Below are positions 15,801 through 23,500 of a stretch of 25,302 nucleotides of DNA, piece by piece. The notes beneath the pieces were generated by a model, which was not told the DNA's origin, made no database searches, and saw only the letters and a program-made list of their open reading frames with translations. Position 1 is the first letter of the stretch. The number at the start of each line of letters is the position of its first letter. Both the position numbers and the translations under genes were made by a program. Source of the stretch: a virus; the IMG/VR virus record IMGVR_UViG_3300043775_000317, positions 1-25,302 of that record, one strand, 5' to 3'.

Positions 15801-17853
15801 CCCAGTCGTTAGACCAGTTGTAGAAGTTCTTTGATGCTCGCTTAGTTCCCTGAGCAATGATTTCGTTTCTTACGAAAGCAATGCCTTGTGACAAGCCAAC
15901 GCTGATGATTGGCTCAAATAATGACTGCTTAAAAGCATAAGAAGGACGAGCAAGAACGTCAAATGTCCACACCTTGTTTAGTTCACCAAAGATGTCTCTT
16001 CCAGCACGATTGCCCTGTAGGCCCTTTTTAGTAAGACCTTTTGCTGCTTCAATATCAAGTTGGGTTTCAATATCATCCCAAGGAGTGAAGCGATAAGATT
16101 CTGCAAACTGACGCAGCGTTTGAGGCTCAACAAGTGTCACGTTGCCATCAAAGCCAATGCCAAATCCGTTTTCCTTTACGGACTGCATTCCTTTGCTAAC
16201 GTTCATTTGGAAACGTGCTACATATGCATTGATTTGCTTTTCGTTGTATATTCCAGCCTTGTATGCAAGCATACGGCCAACTTTGGCATCGATTGACTTG
16301 AGGGCCTCTACCTGTGCAATAGAACCTTTGCCAAGAGTATTCATGTATTCGTCTTCAAGGCGAGCACGAACAACTGAAACCTTCTCAAATAGACCAGGCT
16401 GTGTCTCAACCTTAGCAGCACCATCTCTAAACATCTTCATGTTGTTTAGGAAGCCAGTAAGTTCTACACGTGCCTGCATTGGACGCATACCAGATAGGGA
16501 TACAAAGCCAGCAGGAAGTGCTTCTGTGGCACGTCCAGCAAGGCGCACGCCCTTCATCACTAAACCACCAGCAGTAGTACCAATTGTTGTTTCAACAAGT
16601 CCTGATAACTTATCGTATTCTCTGCTACGAATTGCAGTTTTTACTCCACGTGCAGCGCTTTGCCCCTTGATGAGTGCGCCAGCGCCGACAGTTGGTTCAA
16701 TAGGCATGTAGTTCTTGGCGCCGTAAAGCAGTCCGCCATCTGCACTAAAGAATGCATCTCTAATCTTTGTGAACTGTGGGTCGTTGTTGATTGCATCATC
16801 AAATGCTTTCTTCAAACGCTCTGCAGATGCACCAGTTGGCTTAGGTACTTCTCCGTCTTGAATAGCCTTAACACGTATCTGAGACTTTACGTCAGCCATG
16901 TCAAAAAGTTTATCACTAGATGTTGCTGCTAAGCGCTCTAATGCAGCGAGGTTTCCCTTGTCGGCAAGGAGAATATCCCTGACAACATTTGCATCTGATG
17001 TCTCACGAATGATTGGAATCAATCTTTCATTTGTGCTATACTTAGTTACTAGGTCCTCAATGACTCCCCAGTCCTTAGTAGAAGAAAGCAACAATACGTG
17101 GCTTCCTGCAACTGTCTGAGCGCCTTGAGCACCATTAGTGCTAGCGTATAAAATTCCGTTGTCTATATCTGCGCCAAAAGCATCAACGCTCTTGTTCTTG
17201 GTGTATAAACCTGTAGTCTTGCCAACAGCCTTGGCTCCAATGCCAGTAGCCCTAGCAGCAAGACCGATACCCTTGTTTCCTACAAGGAAGTCACCAATAC
17301 CAGTGTACCAACGTCCAACTGCATTATCAACAAAGTTCTTCTTGATACTTTCGTCATTCCACAAGTTGACAGTATCTAGGTCAATCTTGCCAGTTTTTAG
17401 GACGTAGTATGATATTGGATTAACAAAGGGTATTAGGTTTGACTTTGTAAGAGCCTGCATAGCAGACACTTTTTCGCTGCGGTTGTACGCTGCCTTGATG
17501 TCAGAAAATTGAAAGCCTTCATCAAACTCGCCCTTTTGGTAAAGGGGAGAAGTTAGGTCAGTGAGTAATCCTAGTGTTGAAATTGGGCGTGAGATAAGTG
17601 GTGAGTAAATTTTGTCATTGAACTGGACTGCGGCCCTGAGAAGAATGTCAGCGCTGGATTTTGCTGCAGCCTTTGCTAAACGCCCTGGAGCAGTAGATTC
17701 CAACTCCTGGTTTACTTTGTCAAGAGCGCCTCTTACGGTTGCTGTAAAGGCTTCTTCTCTTTTTTGTTCTTCTTCGTTAAGATATGAACCGCCACCAGTA
17801 AGTTTCTTGCCGACGACACCGAGGGTGGATTTAAATGTATCCCATGCAGACAT
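12805..17853 (-). CDS. Giant internal virion protein
   Basis: 1682 residues, the largest gene here, starting at ATG 17853 behind AGGGGGT. Residues 1-100 are helical with possible amphipathic segments. About 180-215 is Gly/Ala-rich, and 425-455 has AGGLVMKGVRLAG-type hydrophobic stretches. Residues about 705-850 form a long Lys/Glu/Ala coiled coil. The later part has NWGSRGEGIKLSAQSLGF, followed by LTWGGTNWYKVIFPYGPPT-like segments. I see no convincing lysozyme, transglycosylase or protease motif. A very long protein next to portal and scaffold, and no tail-tube gene, fits an ejection/core protein of a short-tailed phage, or a tape-measure substitute. Function is inferred from size and place only. 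Confidence 0.6.
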   Translation of the reverse strand: MSAWDTFKSTLGVVGKKLTGGGSYLNEEEQKREEAFTATVRGALDKVNQELESTAPGRLAKAAAKSSADILLRAAVQFNDKIYSPLISRPISTLGLLTDLTSPLYQKGEFDEGFQFSDIKAAYNRSEKVSAMQALTKSNLIPFVNPISYYVLKTGKIDLDTVNLWNDESIKKNFVDNAVGRWYTGIGDFLVGNKGIGLAARATGIGAKAVGKTTGLYTKNKSVDAFGADIDNGILYASTNGAQGAQTVAGSHVLLLSSTKDWGVIEDLVTKYSTNERLIPIIRETSDANVVRDILLADKGNLAALERLAATSSDKLFDMADVKSQIRVKAIQDGEVPKPTGASAERLKKAFDDAINNDPQFTKIRDAFFSADGGLLYGAKNYMPIEPTVGAGALIKGQSAARGVKTAIRSREYDKLSGLVETTIGTTAGGLVMKGVRLAGRATEALPAGFVSLSGMRPMQARVELTGFLNNMKMFRDGAAKVETQPGLFEKVSVVRARLEDEYMNTLGKGSIAQVEALKSIDAKVGRMLAYKAGIYNEKQINAYVARFQMNVSKGMQSVKENGFGIGFDGNVTLVEPQTLRQFAESYRFTPWDDIETQLDIEAAKGLTKKGLQGNRAGRDIFGELNKVWTFDVLARPSYAFKQSLFEPIISVGLSQGIAFVRNEIIAQGTKRASKNFYNWSNDWVRKNVVNKSEYKAVATNVSDRSQMLQQAIAAKNYAETTVSDLLKGASPATKAQHLSAARKELKAIKEIVDGLELDLRDAMVPYGLTEAIPSMATLERRVAYLEANPGITKKKAEVKKAKAAIDKYKDIVSKMATNKKVIMDADEAVQKAYASIDSAIKELGEARMKQADTFGKSAKFKERYYSKEKHTIILNGTQHHIDSFIQEQSGGSASNFTAAVRAETQNARTTQINFHGEVAVAAGVAAIKRKIPMSKIGVGEENYFEELADIANRQYRGEPLMDLIFGETPIEEIIRWGATPAGKSYLKAFGIVDEKQAVSHLTEKVELVKRMYPSNEARAAILKGEITSQQLEKFLAPYLDELYDIIPANHNYEALTFGVSGVATAAQGYNKMMTKVMTKLASVENPIRATLFEKLAVENVARRAQYLMDQGVEMTTTQYNALRQGAAREALQETEKTLYTINNPNRLINSLRGVMAFPAANANAFMRYGRLAANNPGRAANLVSNYGRSYTTFGVDEYGNPTDDIDKISHLIVPGTNELNWGSRGEGIKLSAQSLGFLLNRPSPSFITGLSVGQTMQKFHKSEAEFEELMTWGGTNWYKVIFPYGPPTSVRDAYTPPWVKNIVNTGPEWQRELASKIFGKSGQRDYLSSWKSVYNYNAMLVETGVQKKMPSDAEIEKQVRGLFRAKFFSVFASPYAGIPYKIDNTPMSLTSNLYYKLQEKYVAQGMASQDARDAAGEEMLSLLGPNFMLDRVTFTGSSKNLNMPATSEAYARVFDDNRDLLKRLVNIEPGEIGLVGLLTADLDYDPAKQSNNILTLLANPSATLPGTSKNLNELKMTPQEIETERIKQRTWNTYMATKQALEAKITDGRTLRSYPELKAVLDNLAATTFREQSQAWYDQYQLAQSGDTSYKYARALTEITSDPKFMEKNGKKQFWLDAQEFLTARSMFSAAYQMLPDYDPRKAMLREAYNMWTEQNVGQWDGNLKTIITRYFDNDSLKAAN

Positions 17854-17862
17854 TCTTACCCC

Positions 17863-18072
17863 CTAAAATTTTTGTTTAATGTAATTTTTTTCAGTTCCGC
17901 CCTGTGCATCTTGTCCAGTAATGCCAACAATAAATGCATCTCTTTCTTCTGGTGAAGCCCAAGACATCATTGCAAGTTCCATAACAATGGCTGCATTCTG
18001 ATATCCGAGAGAGTTTGCGAACTTGTCGATGTTGTCAAAAAGACTTCCAGGTAGCCATGCTACATCATCCAT
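17863..18072 (-). CDS. Small hypothetical protein
   Basis: 69 residues. ATG 18072 overlaps the end of the 161-residue gene by 8 bases, and the ribosome site is weak, so translation is likely coupled. It reads MDDVAWLPGSLFDNIDKFAN, then YQNAAIVMELAMMSWASPEERDAFI, and has a polar end. It is a single acidic, helical domain with no motif I recognise. The gene ends 10 bases before the giant virion protein. A chaperone or assembly partner for that protein is only a guess from position. Confidence 0.6.
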   Translation of the reverse strand: MDDVAWLPGSLFDNIDKFANSLGYQNAAIVMELAMMSWASPEERDAFIVGITGQDAQGGTEKNYIKQKF

Positions 18073-18550
18073 TGGTATCTAGCCTCTGGCTGTTGTCAAC
18101 AAGGTAGTTTACAAAACGCTTAAATGAATCTGGGGCACTTGGTGACTGCGCAGCAAATGCTAAGTCAGGCAGATAGTTTCTAATAACCTCTGCATTTTCC
18201 TCAGGAAGAGTGTTTCCACCGAATCCCTTTGGTAGTGCTTCTGACCCTGGTCCTCGACCGAAGTCTACACCAGCACTGATTGGCTCAGATGGGTTATTGG
18301 TTGGGTCTAATAGTGTGCCAAGTTGTGGCATATTGATTCCCTCGTAGGGAGCCTGTGAAGTTGTCACGCCTGCCGCCTTTGTTGTTGCAACTGCTTCGTT
18401 GCCTTGAACTCTAGATTGGTTGATTTCCTTGTTTTCGCCATAGGCAAAGCCAGTGTAATCGCCACTCTGTCCTGCTCCGCCAGTACCTGAAACATTCGCT
18501 GGATTGTACTGTGGTCCGCCGTTAGGACCGCCACTTCCTTGTCCACCCAT
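18065..18550 (-). CDS. Gly/Asn-rich conserved phage protein
   Basis: 161 residues with AGGAG at good spacing to ATG 18550. The N-terminus MGGQGSGGPNGGPQYNPANV is a recurrent opening in environmental phage proteins next to the portal, from memory. The middle is disordered, Gly/Pro/Asn-rich. The C-terminal 40 residues (PEENAEVIRNYLPDLAFAAQ, SPSAPDSFKRFVNYLVDNS) look like a short helical pair. No enzyme features. It may be a minor head protein or scaffold-associated factor. Overlap with the following gene suggests coupled expression. Confidence 0.65.
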   Translation of the reverse strand: MGGQGSGGPNGGPQYNPANVSGTGGAGQSGDYTGFAYGENKEINQSRVQGNEAVATTKAAGVTTSQAPYEGINMPQLGTLLDPTNNPSEPISAGVDFGRGPGSEALPKGFGGNTLPEENAEVIRNYLPDLAFAAQSPSAPDSFKRFVNYLVDNSQRLDTNG

Positions 18551-18558
18551 GTTTACTC

Positions 18559-19125
18559 CTATGCGTATTGTTTAAATATATGAATTGGTTCAGAGCACAT
18601 ATTATCATACTGGACTGCAATAGCAATCGCCTTACGTATAATGCTCTCTGCTTGGTTAATAGTCTTTACTTTTTCCACACCCAACGCTGCCAACGCGCCG
18701 AGGGCAACATCGCCACCGCTACCCATAACATATACGTTACGAATATCGGTATCCCAAGAATAGTCCTCAGAGACCGAGAAGACTTGCCCTTTGACTGATA
18801 CAATGAATCCACCGTCGATTTGCGCAACATCGCCGTCCTCTTTCATGTCGATACCTGCATCCACGAAATGCTTGCGCATTTGTGGTATGAACTTGGTAGT
18901 CATATAGGTATTCAAGTCTTCTTTAAGTGTTGGCTTAGGTTGAACATAGCCATAATGCAATACGTTGCTAGCACGGGATGAACCGCACCCTGCAATCAGT
19001 ACTCCATTGTTATCTATAATCTTAGGTGTTTTAGCAATCTGAAAGCGACCGTGGTCATCACTGAGCCTTGAGTCACATCCTAATACCGACCAACCGTCAC
19101 CTTGTATCGCTACTAGCGTTGTCAT
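18559..19125 (-). CDS. Proteasome/HslV-like Ntn-hydrolase, candidate maturation protease
   Basis: 188 residues, start ATG 19125 with AGGGGA. The sequence MTTLVAIQGDGWSVLGCDSR places Thr directly after Met, so Met removal would expose an N-terminal Thr nucleophile. Counting that Thr as 1, Asp17 followed by Ser-Arg matches the beta-subunit DSR site. A Lys at 31 or 34 (AKTPKII) fits Lys33 with a small shift. GVLIAGCGSSRAS is the Gly47-like region and VMGSGGDVALGAL resembles the GSG..A.GAL strand-turn of proteasome subunits. Asp174 in QYDNMCS fits the Asp166 zone. Length is close to HslV and beta subunits. It lies between portal and virion genes, where capsid maturation proteases normally lie, so processing of scaffold or capsid is a strong inference, though not shown. 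Confidence 0.8.
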   Translation of the reverse strand: MTTLVAIQGDGWSVLGCDSRLSDDHGRFQIAKTPKIIDNNGVLIAGCGSSRASNVLHYGYVQPKPTLKEDLNTYMTTKFIPQMRKHFVDAGIDMKEDGDVAQIDGGFIVSVKGQVFSVSEDYSWDTDIRNVYVMGSGGDVALGALAALGVEKVKTINQAESIIRKAIAIAVQYDNMCSEPIHIFKQYA

Positions 19126-19127
19126 TA

Positions 19128-20897
19128 CTATCCCCTAGTTGTAACTCGTCCCGTTGCTTTGCCGCTACCACTTAGAGTAGATAAAATTGTTTGTAAATCT
19201 GGTGCTGGTGCAGCAGATGCAGGCCCACCCATAAGAGAACCTCCCACTGGAGCCGCGCCTGGAACAGGGGACGGCTGCTCAACAGGAGAAGGTGCAGCCC
19301 CAGCAGGAGGAACTGGTTGCTCTGGAGCAAACACGTTAGAGATAGCCTCTTCAAGAGATTGTCCCTTTTGACGTGCAGATATTACTCCTGCAATTTTAGT
19401 TACGATAGATGCTGGGTCTCCGCCTGATGTAGCCATTGCTGGGATAGCCTGAGCCATCGCAGTAATACCGCTAAGAAGTGATGAACGCATGTTTTCGATT
19501 TCGATTTTTTCAAGTTCTTGTGTGACGTTTACAGTGAATGGGAGTTCACGCATAGCCATGTCCTTGGAGATAAGTCCTCCACCAAGAGCCTGTAGCATAA
19601 AGATAAGCCCCTGTGCGGGGTTGAGACCAGCAAGCATACCGTAACGAACATCAGCAGAGTAGTCACCCTTAATGTCCTTGGTTGGCTTGTAGGTAATCTC
19701 GTATGGGCTACCAGAGTCAACACCACGGATTGTCTTCTCCTGTGAGAACATCTTCTCATCTACTTCAAAGCAGAGAGAAACGACATCACGTAGAGCAGAA
19801 GCAAAGATTGCCTGTGCTGATTTGACCTGTGTATCAAAGGCGCCCATAAGTGCCTGTACGCCTTGACCAGTAACGATGCTTGCATCAATGTTACCAGAAC
19901 GTCCTTCTGGATAACGAGTACCTGAGCGAAGTTCCTGGTTAAGGAGTTGTGCTTCTGTGAACGCGCCTTGCGGGATGTTCAATTCGACACGACGAACGCC
20001 CGCTGGGTTGGCGGTACGAATTACCGCATCGCCACCCAACTGGAGTTCTTGTACGTCTTGCGGTAATACGATTGGCGCCTGAACGCTCTTCTCTGCTGCT
20101 TCCATTGCCAATAAGGCGAAACGGTTGCGGAGAAGTTGAATACCTAATACGTCGTCGAATTGTCCACGCATTTCGCCATCAATAGACGGCTTACGCGCCA
20201 CGACAACCATCATCTTGCCCATTGGATTCAATGCGCTAGATAGAACTAGATTGCCCTTTCGGGGCAGATAAATTACAGATTGGTCCTTGTCATAGTAACG
20301 AACCATCTCGACCTGCGCATGCAGGTCCTGCTGATAGCCGTCACGACCCAGGATTTGAGTCTCATACTCTGGGAACTGTGCGACCAGTTCTCCAAGAGTC
20401 ATCATATAGCGTTTTGCAAATGCCACACAGCGTCCGTAGCGGTCGAATTCTGGGTAAGCCCCAATCGGATTTTCTACGCGAATACGCGGCAACTTGCTTT
20501 CTTCGTCCAATTCAATCATGAAAGGAACGAAACCATAGGTTAAGTACCAGTCTGCGCCTGAGTACATCTGTACTGATAGGTCAGAGTGAGAGAAGTAATT
20601 GGCTGCAATACGGGTACGCTTGTCAGCAAAGTTACGTGCCTTGTCGCTAACGGAGTTAGCAGCAGAACAGTTGATTGCTGGGAGTGGAGCCATGACTTCT
20701 GAAAGGTCACGGGCTACCACGTCGATAAAGTTAGCAACTACGTTGGCATCTACGCCCTCTGGGAAGAACTCAGGGTATACTGATGCAATTTGGCCCTTGC
20801 GGACTGCGAGTACGCTAAGGTTACGAGCATCTCGTTCGTGGTTACGGTAGCGCAACGCTTCGACGCGTGCTGCAACCTGTTCCATTGATAATGCCAT
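19128..20897 (-). CDS. Portal protein
   Basis: 589 residues from ATG 20897, with AGGATA five bases upstream; the frame opens further, but that start lacks a ribosome site. The SMEQVAARVEALRYRNHERDARN opening is followed by VYPEFFPEGVDANVVANFIDVVARDLSEVMAPLP, a typical portal clip/wing start. ENPIGAYPEFDRYGR and the ANYFSHSDLSVQMYSGADWYLTYGFVPFMIELDE core also fit. Helical regions with LLRNRFALLAMEAAEKSV then form the stem, and a Pro/Ala-rich C-terminal tail follows. It forms the dodecameric ring at the vertex through which DNA is packaged. It follows the terminase by 7 bases and precedes the proteasome-like gene. No fused protease domain is seen. Confidence 0.85.
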   Translation of the reverse strand: MALSMEQVAARVEALRYRNHERDARNLSVLAVRKGQIASVYPEFFPEGVDANVVANFIDVVARDLSEVMAPLPAINCSAANSVSDKARNFADKRTRIAANYFSHSDLSVQMYSGADWYLTYGFVPFMIELDEESKLPRIRVENPIGAYPEFDRYGRCVAFAKRYMMTLGELVAQFPEYETQILGRDGYQQDLHAQVEMVRYYDKDQSVIYLPRKGNLVLSSALNPMGKMMVVVARKPSIDGEMRGQFDDVLGIQLLRNRFALLAMEAAEKSVQAPIVLPQDVQELQLGGDAVIRTANPAGVRRVELNIPQGAFTEAQLLNQELRSGTRYPEGRSGNIDASIVTGQGVQALMGAFDTQVKSAQAIFASALRDVVSLCFEVDEKMFSQEKTIRGVDSGSPYEITYKPTKDIKGDYSADVRYGMLAGLNPAQGLIFMLQALGGGLISKDMAMRELPFTVNVTQELEKIEIENMRSSLLSGITAMAQAIPAMATSGGDPASIVTKIAGVISARQKGQSLEEAISNVFAPEQPVPPAGAAPSPVEQPSPVPGAAPVGGSLMGGPASAAPAPDLQTILSTLSGSGKATGRVTTRG

Positions 20898-20904
20898 TGG
20901 TATC

Positions 20905-22782
20905 CTAACCGTAAGTTTGGGACCATTGGTCCGCAAATGCTTCGTCTAAATTAACTGCTTGTCGCCTTGAGGCTTGAGCCTGGGTTGTCCATCGGTTCTG
21001 CATCCACTTAGATGCATTACTGCTTTGCTGCATCATCTCGCGTATGCGGATAATAGCAAACCATAGAGCCATAACACAGTCTGTTGGGTTCTTGGTGTCT
21101 GGTTTCCAGGTAATGAGTTCCTGCACCAGAGTCTTTAGCCCCTCAGAACCTTCATTACTTGGTAGTTCGATTATATTGTTGTCCTGGAAACGGCCATCTC
21201 TGGTGTTTCCGAATAGCATAGACATAGACGCTACACCAAAAGACGTGTCCCATTTGTTCTTGCCAGTAAAGTGTGAGTTGAGTTGGCATCCGTAAGATGC
21301 TAAGTATGCTCTTAAGTCATCATCTAAGGCATACGCCTTCTGGTGTGCGTTAATTTCGATGCGCAGTTCCTGCGGTCTGTACTTCTCGACCCACTCCTCA
21401 ATCAAAGATTGAATCTTTGCAGGGCTTGGGTCAGTCATGTTGATACAGTCTAGGACGTAGATACGCCCATCTGCTCGGTTATAGGTACATACAACGGCTC
21501 CTGTAGCACCTGCCATAGCAGGGTCAAGGCCAATGATGGTATAACCTTCAATACGCTGGGGATGTCCTGGGGTACCCGCCTTTAGCGGTCCTCTTTTGCG
21601 CATTCCGTTGACGGAGCCCGCAATACAGGTAGGCGAGAAGATTGAGTCCTCTTGGACGTCTTCTTGTTGGTAGACCATAGCCCATACTGACGGAGCGACC
21701 TCAGAGCGACGCTTAAAGAGCGAGGGTCCATCCCATTTGGGGTAAAGTCCATTTTCAAGTACATCGTCCAAATCATTTTCTTGTTGGTCCGTCGCGGGCC
21801 AAAGCGTTTTCCAGTTCTTCGGCTTATCGTCGAACTGCAATACTGCTGGCATAGCACAGTAGGTAAAGGGCGTCTTGCCACCTGTCCACTGTGAGCCATC
21901 CCTAATCATCTTGTAGAGGTCTACAGATGATACTCGGGTTCCTACAATAATAAGTTTACCGTGGCGTCCCAAACGAGTGATAACTTCCTTTTGAAGCCAT
22001 TCGATTTGCTTTTCCCACTCATGGGCGTTGCTGCCCATAACCACGTCATCTAGGATAATCAGGTCGGCACGTGCTCCGTAAATCTGAGAACCAAAGCCCA
22101 GAGCCTGGACCGTAGGGTCTTTCTCGCCAGAGTCTCGTCCTGTACCTAGATAAATCATGTCGGCAGACCATTGTGTAGCATCTGCCTTGTACCCACCATT
22201 AGGACCGAAGGTCGCTTGGAGTTTAGTGTAGCCAGGGTGGGATAATCGGGTTTTGATTGCACCCAAAAATTTGCGAGCCATACCCTGCGTTTTAGAAACG
22301 ATAATCACTCGGGTGTTAGGGTTGGTCACAATCTTGTATGTCACGTAGTTGGTCGTGATAGTAGTCGACTTGGCGTGCTCGGGTGGCACGTTGATGAGGA
22401 CACGGTTAGGGTCGCCCTCGTCGTAAGTCATACCAGCGGGTAGCCAACGTGGCGGCTTACCCTCAATAAGGTCAATCCAGTTTAACTGATGGTCGAAGAG
22501 CCTAGAACCTAAGAAGGTTTCTGAGAACTCGGCAAAGGGCATATCCTTCATCTCGGCTAGGTCAGCCTTGATACCTTTACCTGCTAGACGAGCCTTGTCA
22601 GAGGCTTCTTTAAACTCTGGGTTTTGCATCGTCCACTGGCGGAAGGCGGTGTCCTGACGGTCTACGGCGGCCATAGCGGCTGTGACGGTGGCACCCTGCT
22701 CTAGAAGGACCAGGACCTTAGCCTGGGCGTCCTCCTTGGTATAACTCTGTTTTCCAGCCTTGCGTCCCATGTTACGTCCCAT
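20905..22782 (-). CDS. terL: Terminase large subunit with N-terminal HTH-like domain
   Basis: 625 residues. Residues about 13-65 (EDAQAKVLVLLEQGATVTAAMAAVDRQDTAFRQWT) look like a homeodomain-like HTH of the kind found in small terminases. The ATPase has a Walker A-like PPEHAKSTT at 133-141, a Walker B LIILDD at 241-246 and a VGTR coupling motif at 280-283. The RNase H-like nuclease has D420 in IIGLDPAMAG, E476 in LRIEINAHQ and D568 in NPTDCVMALW as metal ligands. It cuts and pumps phage DNA into the prohead through the portal. ATG 22782 or the in-frame ATG at 22770 could be the start. No separate small-terminase gene is visible in the window, so a fused recognition domain is plausible. Confidence 0.92.
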   Translation of the reverse strand: MGRNMGRKAGKQSYTKEDAQAKVLVLLEQGATVTAAMAAVDRQDTAFRQWTMQNPEFKEASDKARLAGKGIKADLAEMKDMPFAEFSETFLGSRLFDHQLNWIDLIEGKPPRWLPAGMTYDEGDPNRVLINVPPEHAKSTTITTNYVTYKIVTNPNTRVIIVSKTQGMARKFLGAIKTRLSHPGYTKLQATFGPNGGYKADATQWSADMIYLGTGRDSGEKDPTVQALGFGSQIYGARADLIILDDVVMGSNAHEWEKQIEWLQKEVITRLGRHGKLIIVGTRVSSVDLYKMIRDGSQWTGGKTPFTYCAMPAVLQFDDKPKNWKTLWPATDQQENDLDDVLENGLYPKWDGPSLFKRRSEVAPSVWAMVYQQEDVQEDSIFSPTCIAGSVNGMRKRGPLKAGTPGHPQRIEGYTIIGLDPAMAGATGAVVCTYNRADGRIYVLDCINMTDPSPAKIQSLIEEWVEKYRPQELRIEINAHQKAYALDDDLRAYLASYGCQLNSHFTGKNKWDTSFGVASMSMLFGNTRDGRFQDNNIIELPSNEGSEGLKTLVQELITWKPDTKNPTDCVMALWFAIIRIREMMQQSSNASKWMQNRWTTQAQASRRQAVNLDEAFADQWSQTYG

Positions 22783-22855
22783 CTAAAAACGCCTATTTAA
22801 CACACCCTAAAAACGGCATACGAGGGGCATCTGTATAAAAAAATTCAAAAATTAT

Positions 22856-22883
22856 ATTATATATAGGAGGAGCGGAGTCTTAA
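22856..22883 (-). promoter_or_regulatory. Candidate leftward late promoter
   Basis: On the minus strand TTAAGA (22878-22883), a 16-base spacer and TATAAT (22856-22861) resemble a sigma-70 type promoter. A second TATAAT lies at 22851-22856. Transcription would begin about 65 bases before the terminase ATG. The -35 box lies in the loop of a hairpin. AT-richness makes chance matches likely. Confidence 0.35.
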
Positions 22884-23037
22884 ACGGAGCGACTCCGTAA
22901 TAGTATATATATACTATAGAAGACCCGTTCAAACGGGTCTTTTCCGAGTGGGTTGGGAAAGTATTTTCCCGAACCCGCATATCTTAAGCGTACACTGTGA
23001 CGTAAGTCACACTGTCCGAGGAGTACTTTTAGTACTC
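22873..23037. other. Cluster of five stem-loops and an 18-bp AT palindrome
   Basis: CGGAGTC/GACTCCG (22873-22879 with 22891-22897) competes with ACGGAG/CTCCGT (22884-22889 with 22893-22898). ATAGTATAT and its complement form a perfect palindrome at 22900-22917. AAGACCCG/CGGGTCTT (22920-22941) is terminator-like with TTTT on the plus strand. GGGTT-GGGAAA pairs with TTTCCC-AACCC (22950-22976). TGTGAC-GTAA-GTCACA (22996-23011) has a GNRA-type loop. GAGTACT-TTT-AGTACTC spans 23021-23037. Confidence 0.8.
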
Positions 23038-23315
23038 TGAGGGGGGTAATATAATATAACAGAAAATTATTTATGGAGTATATATACATATAATCGCCTC
23101 GATTTAATAAACCTCGGCTCAAAAGAATCAGCGCGGCAGGTGTGCGCGTGGTTTTTTCGCATATGTGGCTATGTGTAGTGAACAACTATCTCCATACCCT
23201 TATTCATAAATGAATTACGGGGGGATAAATAAATAAATATGGATAAGGATATGTGCATCATCTATCGCCATGCGCTACGCGCTAGGCGTCATCTCTTTCA
23301 TGTATTCGATGGCAA

Positions 23316-23338
23316 CCCGACCCGACCCGCGCCCGCCC
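23316..23338 (-). other. G-quadruplex motif
   Basis: Five CCC tracts on the plus strand (23316-18, 23321-23, 23326-28, 23332-34, 23336-38) give five GGG runs on the minus strand, with loops of 1, 3, 2 and 2 bases. This satisfies the usual G3N1-7 quadruplex pattern. It lies in an AT/GC-mixed non-coding region and could act in replication or in blocking transcription. Confidence 0.7.
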
Positions 23339-23369
23339 GCCATGTTGCGTAATTCGACCCCGCTAATTT

Positions 23370-23416
23370 CACCCTTTGCAAAGTGTTATTTCGCACCCTT
23401 CCAAAGTGGTTATTTC
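23370..23416. repeat. Tandem imperfect direct repeat, 24-bp period
   Basis: CACCCTTTGCAAAGTGTTAT plus TTC (23370-23392) is repeated as CACCCTTCCAAAGTGGTTAT plus TTC (23394-23416), the two copies differing by a few bases and an indel. A partial ATTTC lies just before the first copy. The layout resembles short iterons that bind an initiator protein. Confidence 0.7.
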
Positions 23417-23430
23417 ATAGGGGTTTCATG

Positions 23431-23458
23431 CGTTGCCCGCGACTCTCGCGGATCAACG
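23431..23458. other. Long interrupted hairpin
   Basis: CGTTG pairs with CAACG (23431-23435 with 23454-23458) and CCGCGA with TCGCGG (23437-23442 with 23446-23451), around a CTC loop. It lies just upstream of the first operator-like palindrome. Confidence 0.65.
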
Positions 23459-23500
23459 GAAACCCTGGCTTTTGAGCTGTGTTGCGTTAATCCCTGCCCC

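Noticed and set aside
16142-16711. Plus-strand 189-codon ORF inside the giant gene
   Set aside because: Antisense shadow of a clearly coding frame, with no ribosome site or neighbour of the same direction.
22880-23185. Minus-strand 101-codon ORF before the terminase
   Set aside because: It consists of the hairpin cluster read as protein; no ribosome site and improbable composition.
23239-23352. Rightward 37-codon ORF beginning MDKDMC
   Set aside because: The ribosome site is too far from the ATG, the composition is His/Arg/Pro-rich, and it overlaps the G-quadruplex motif.
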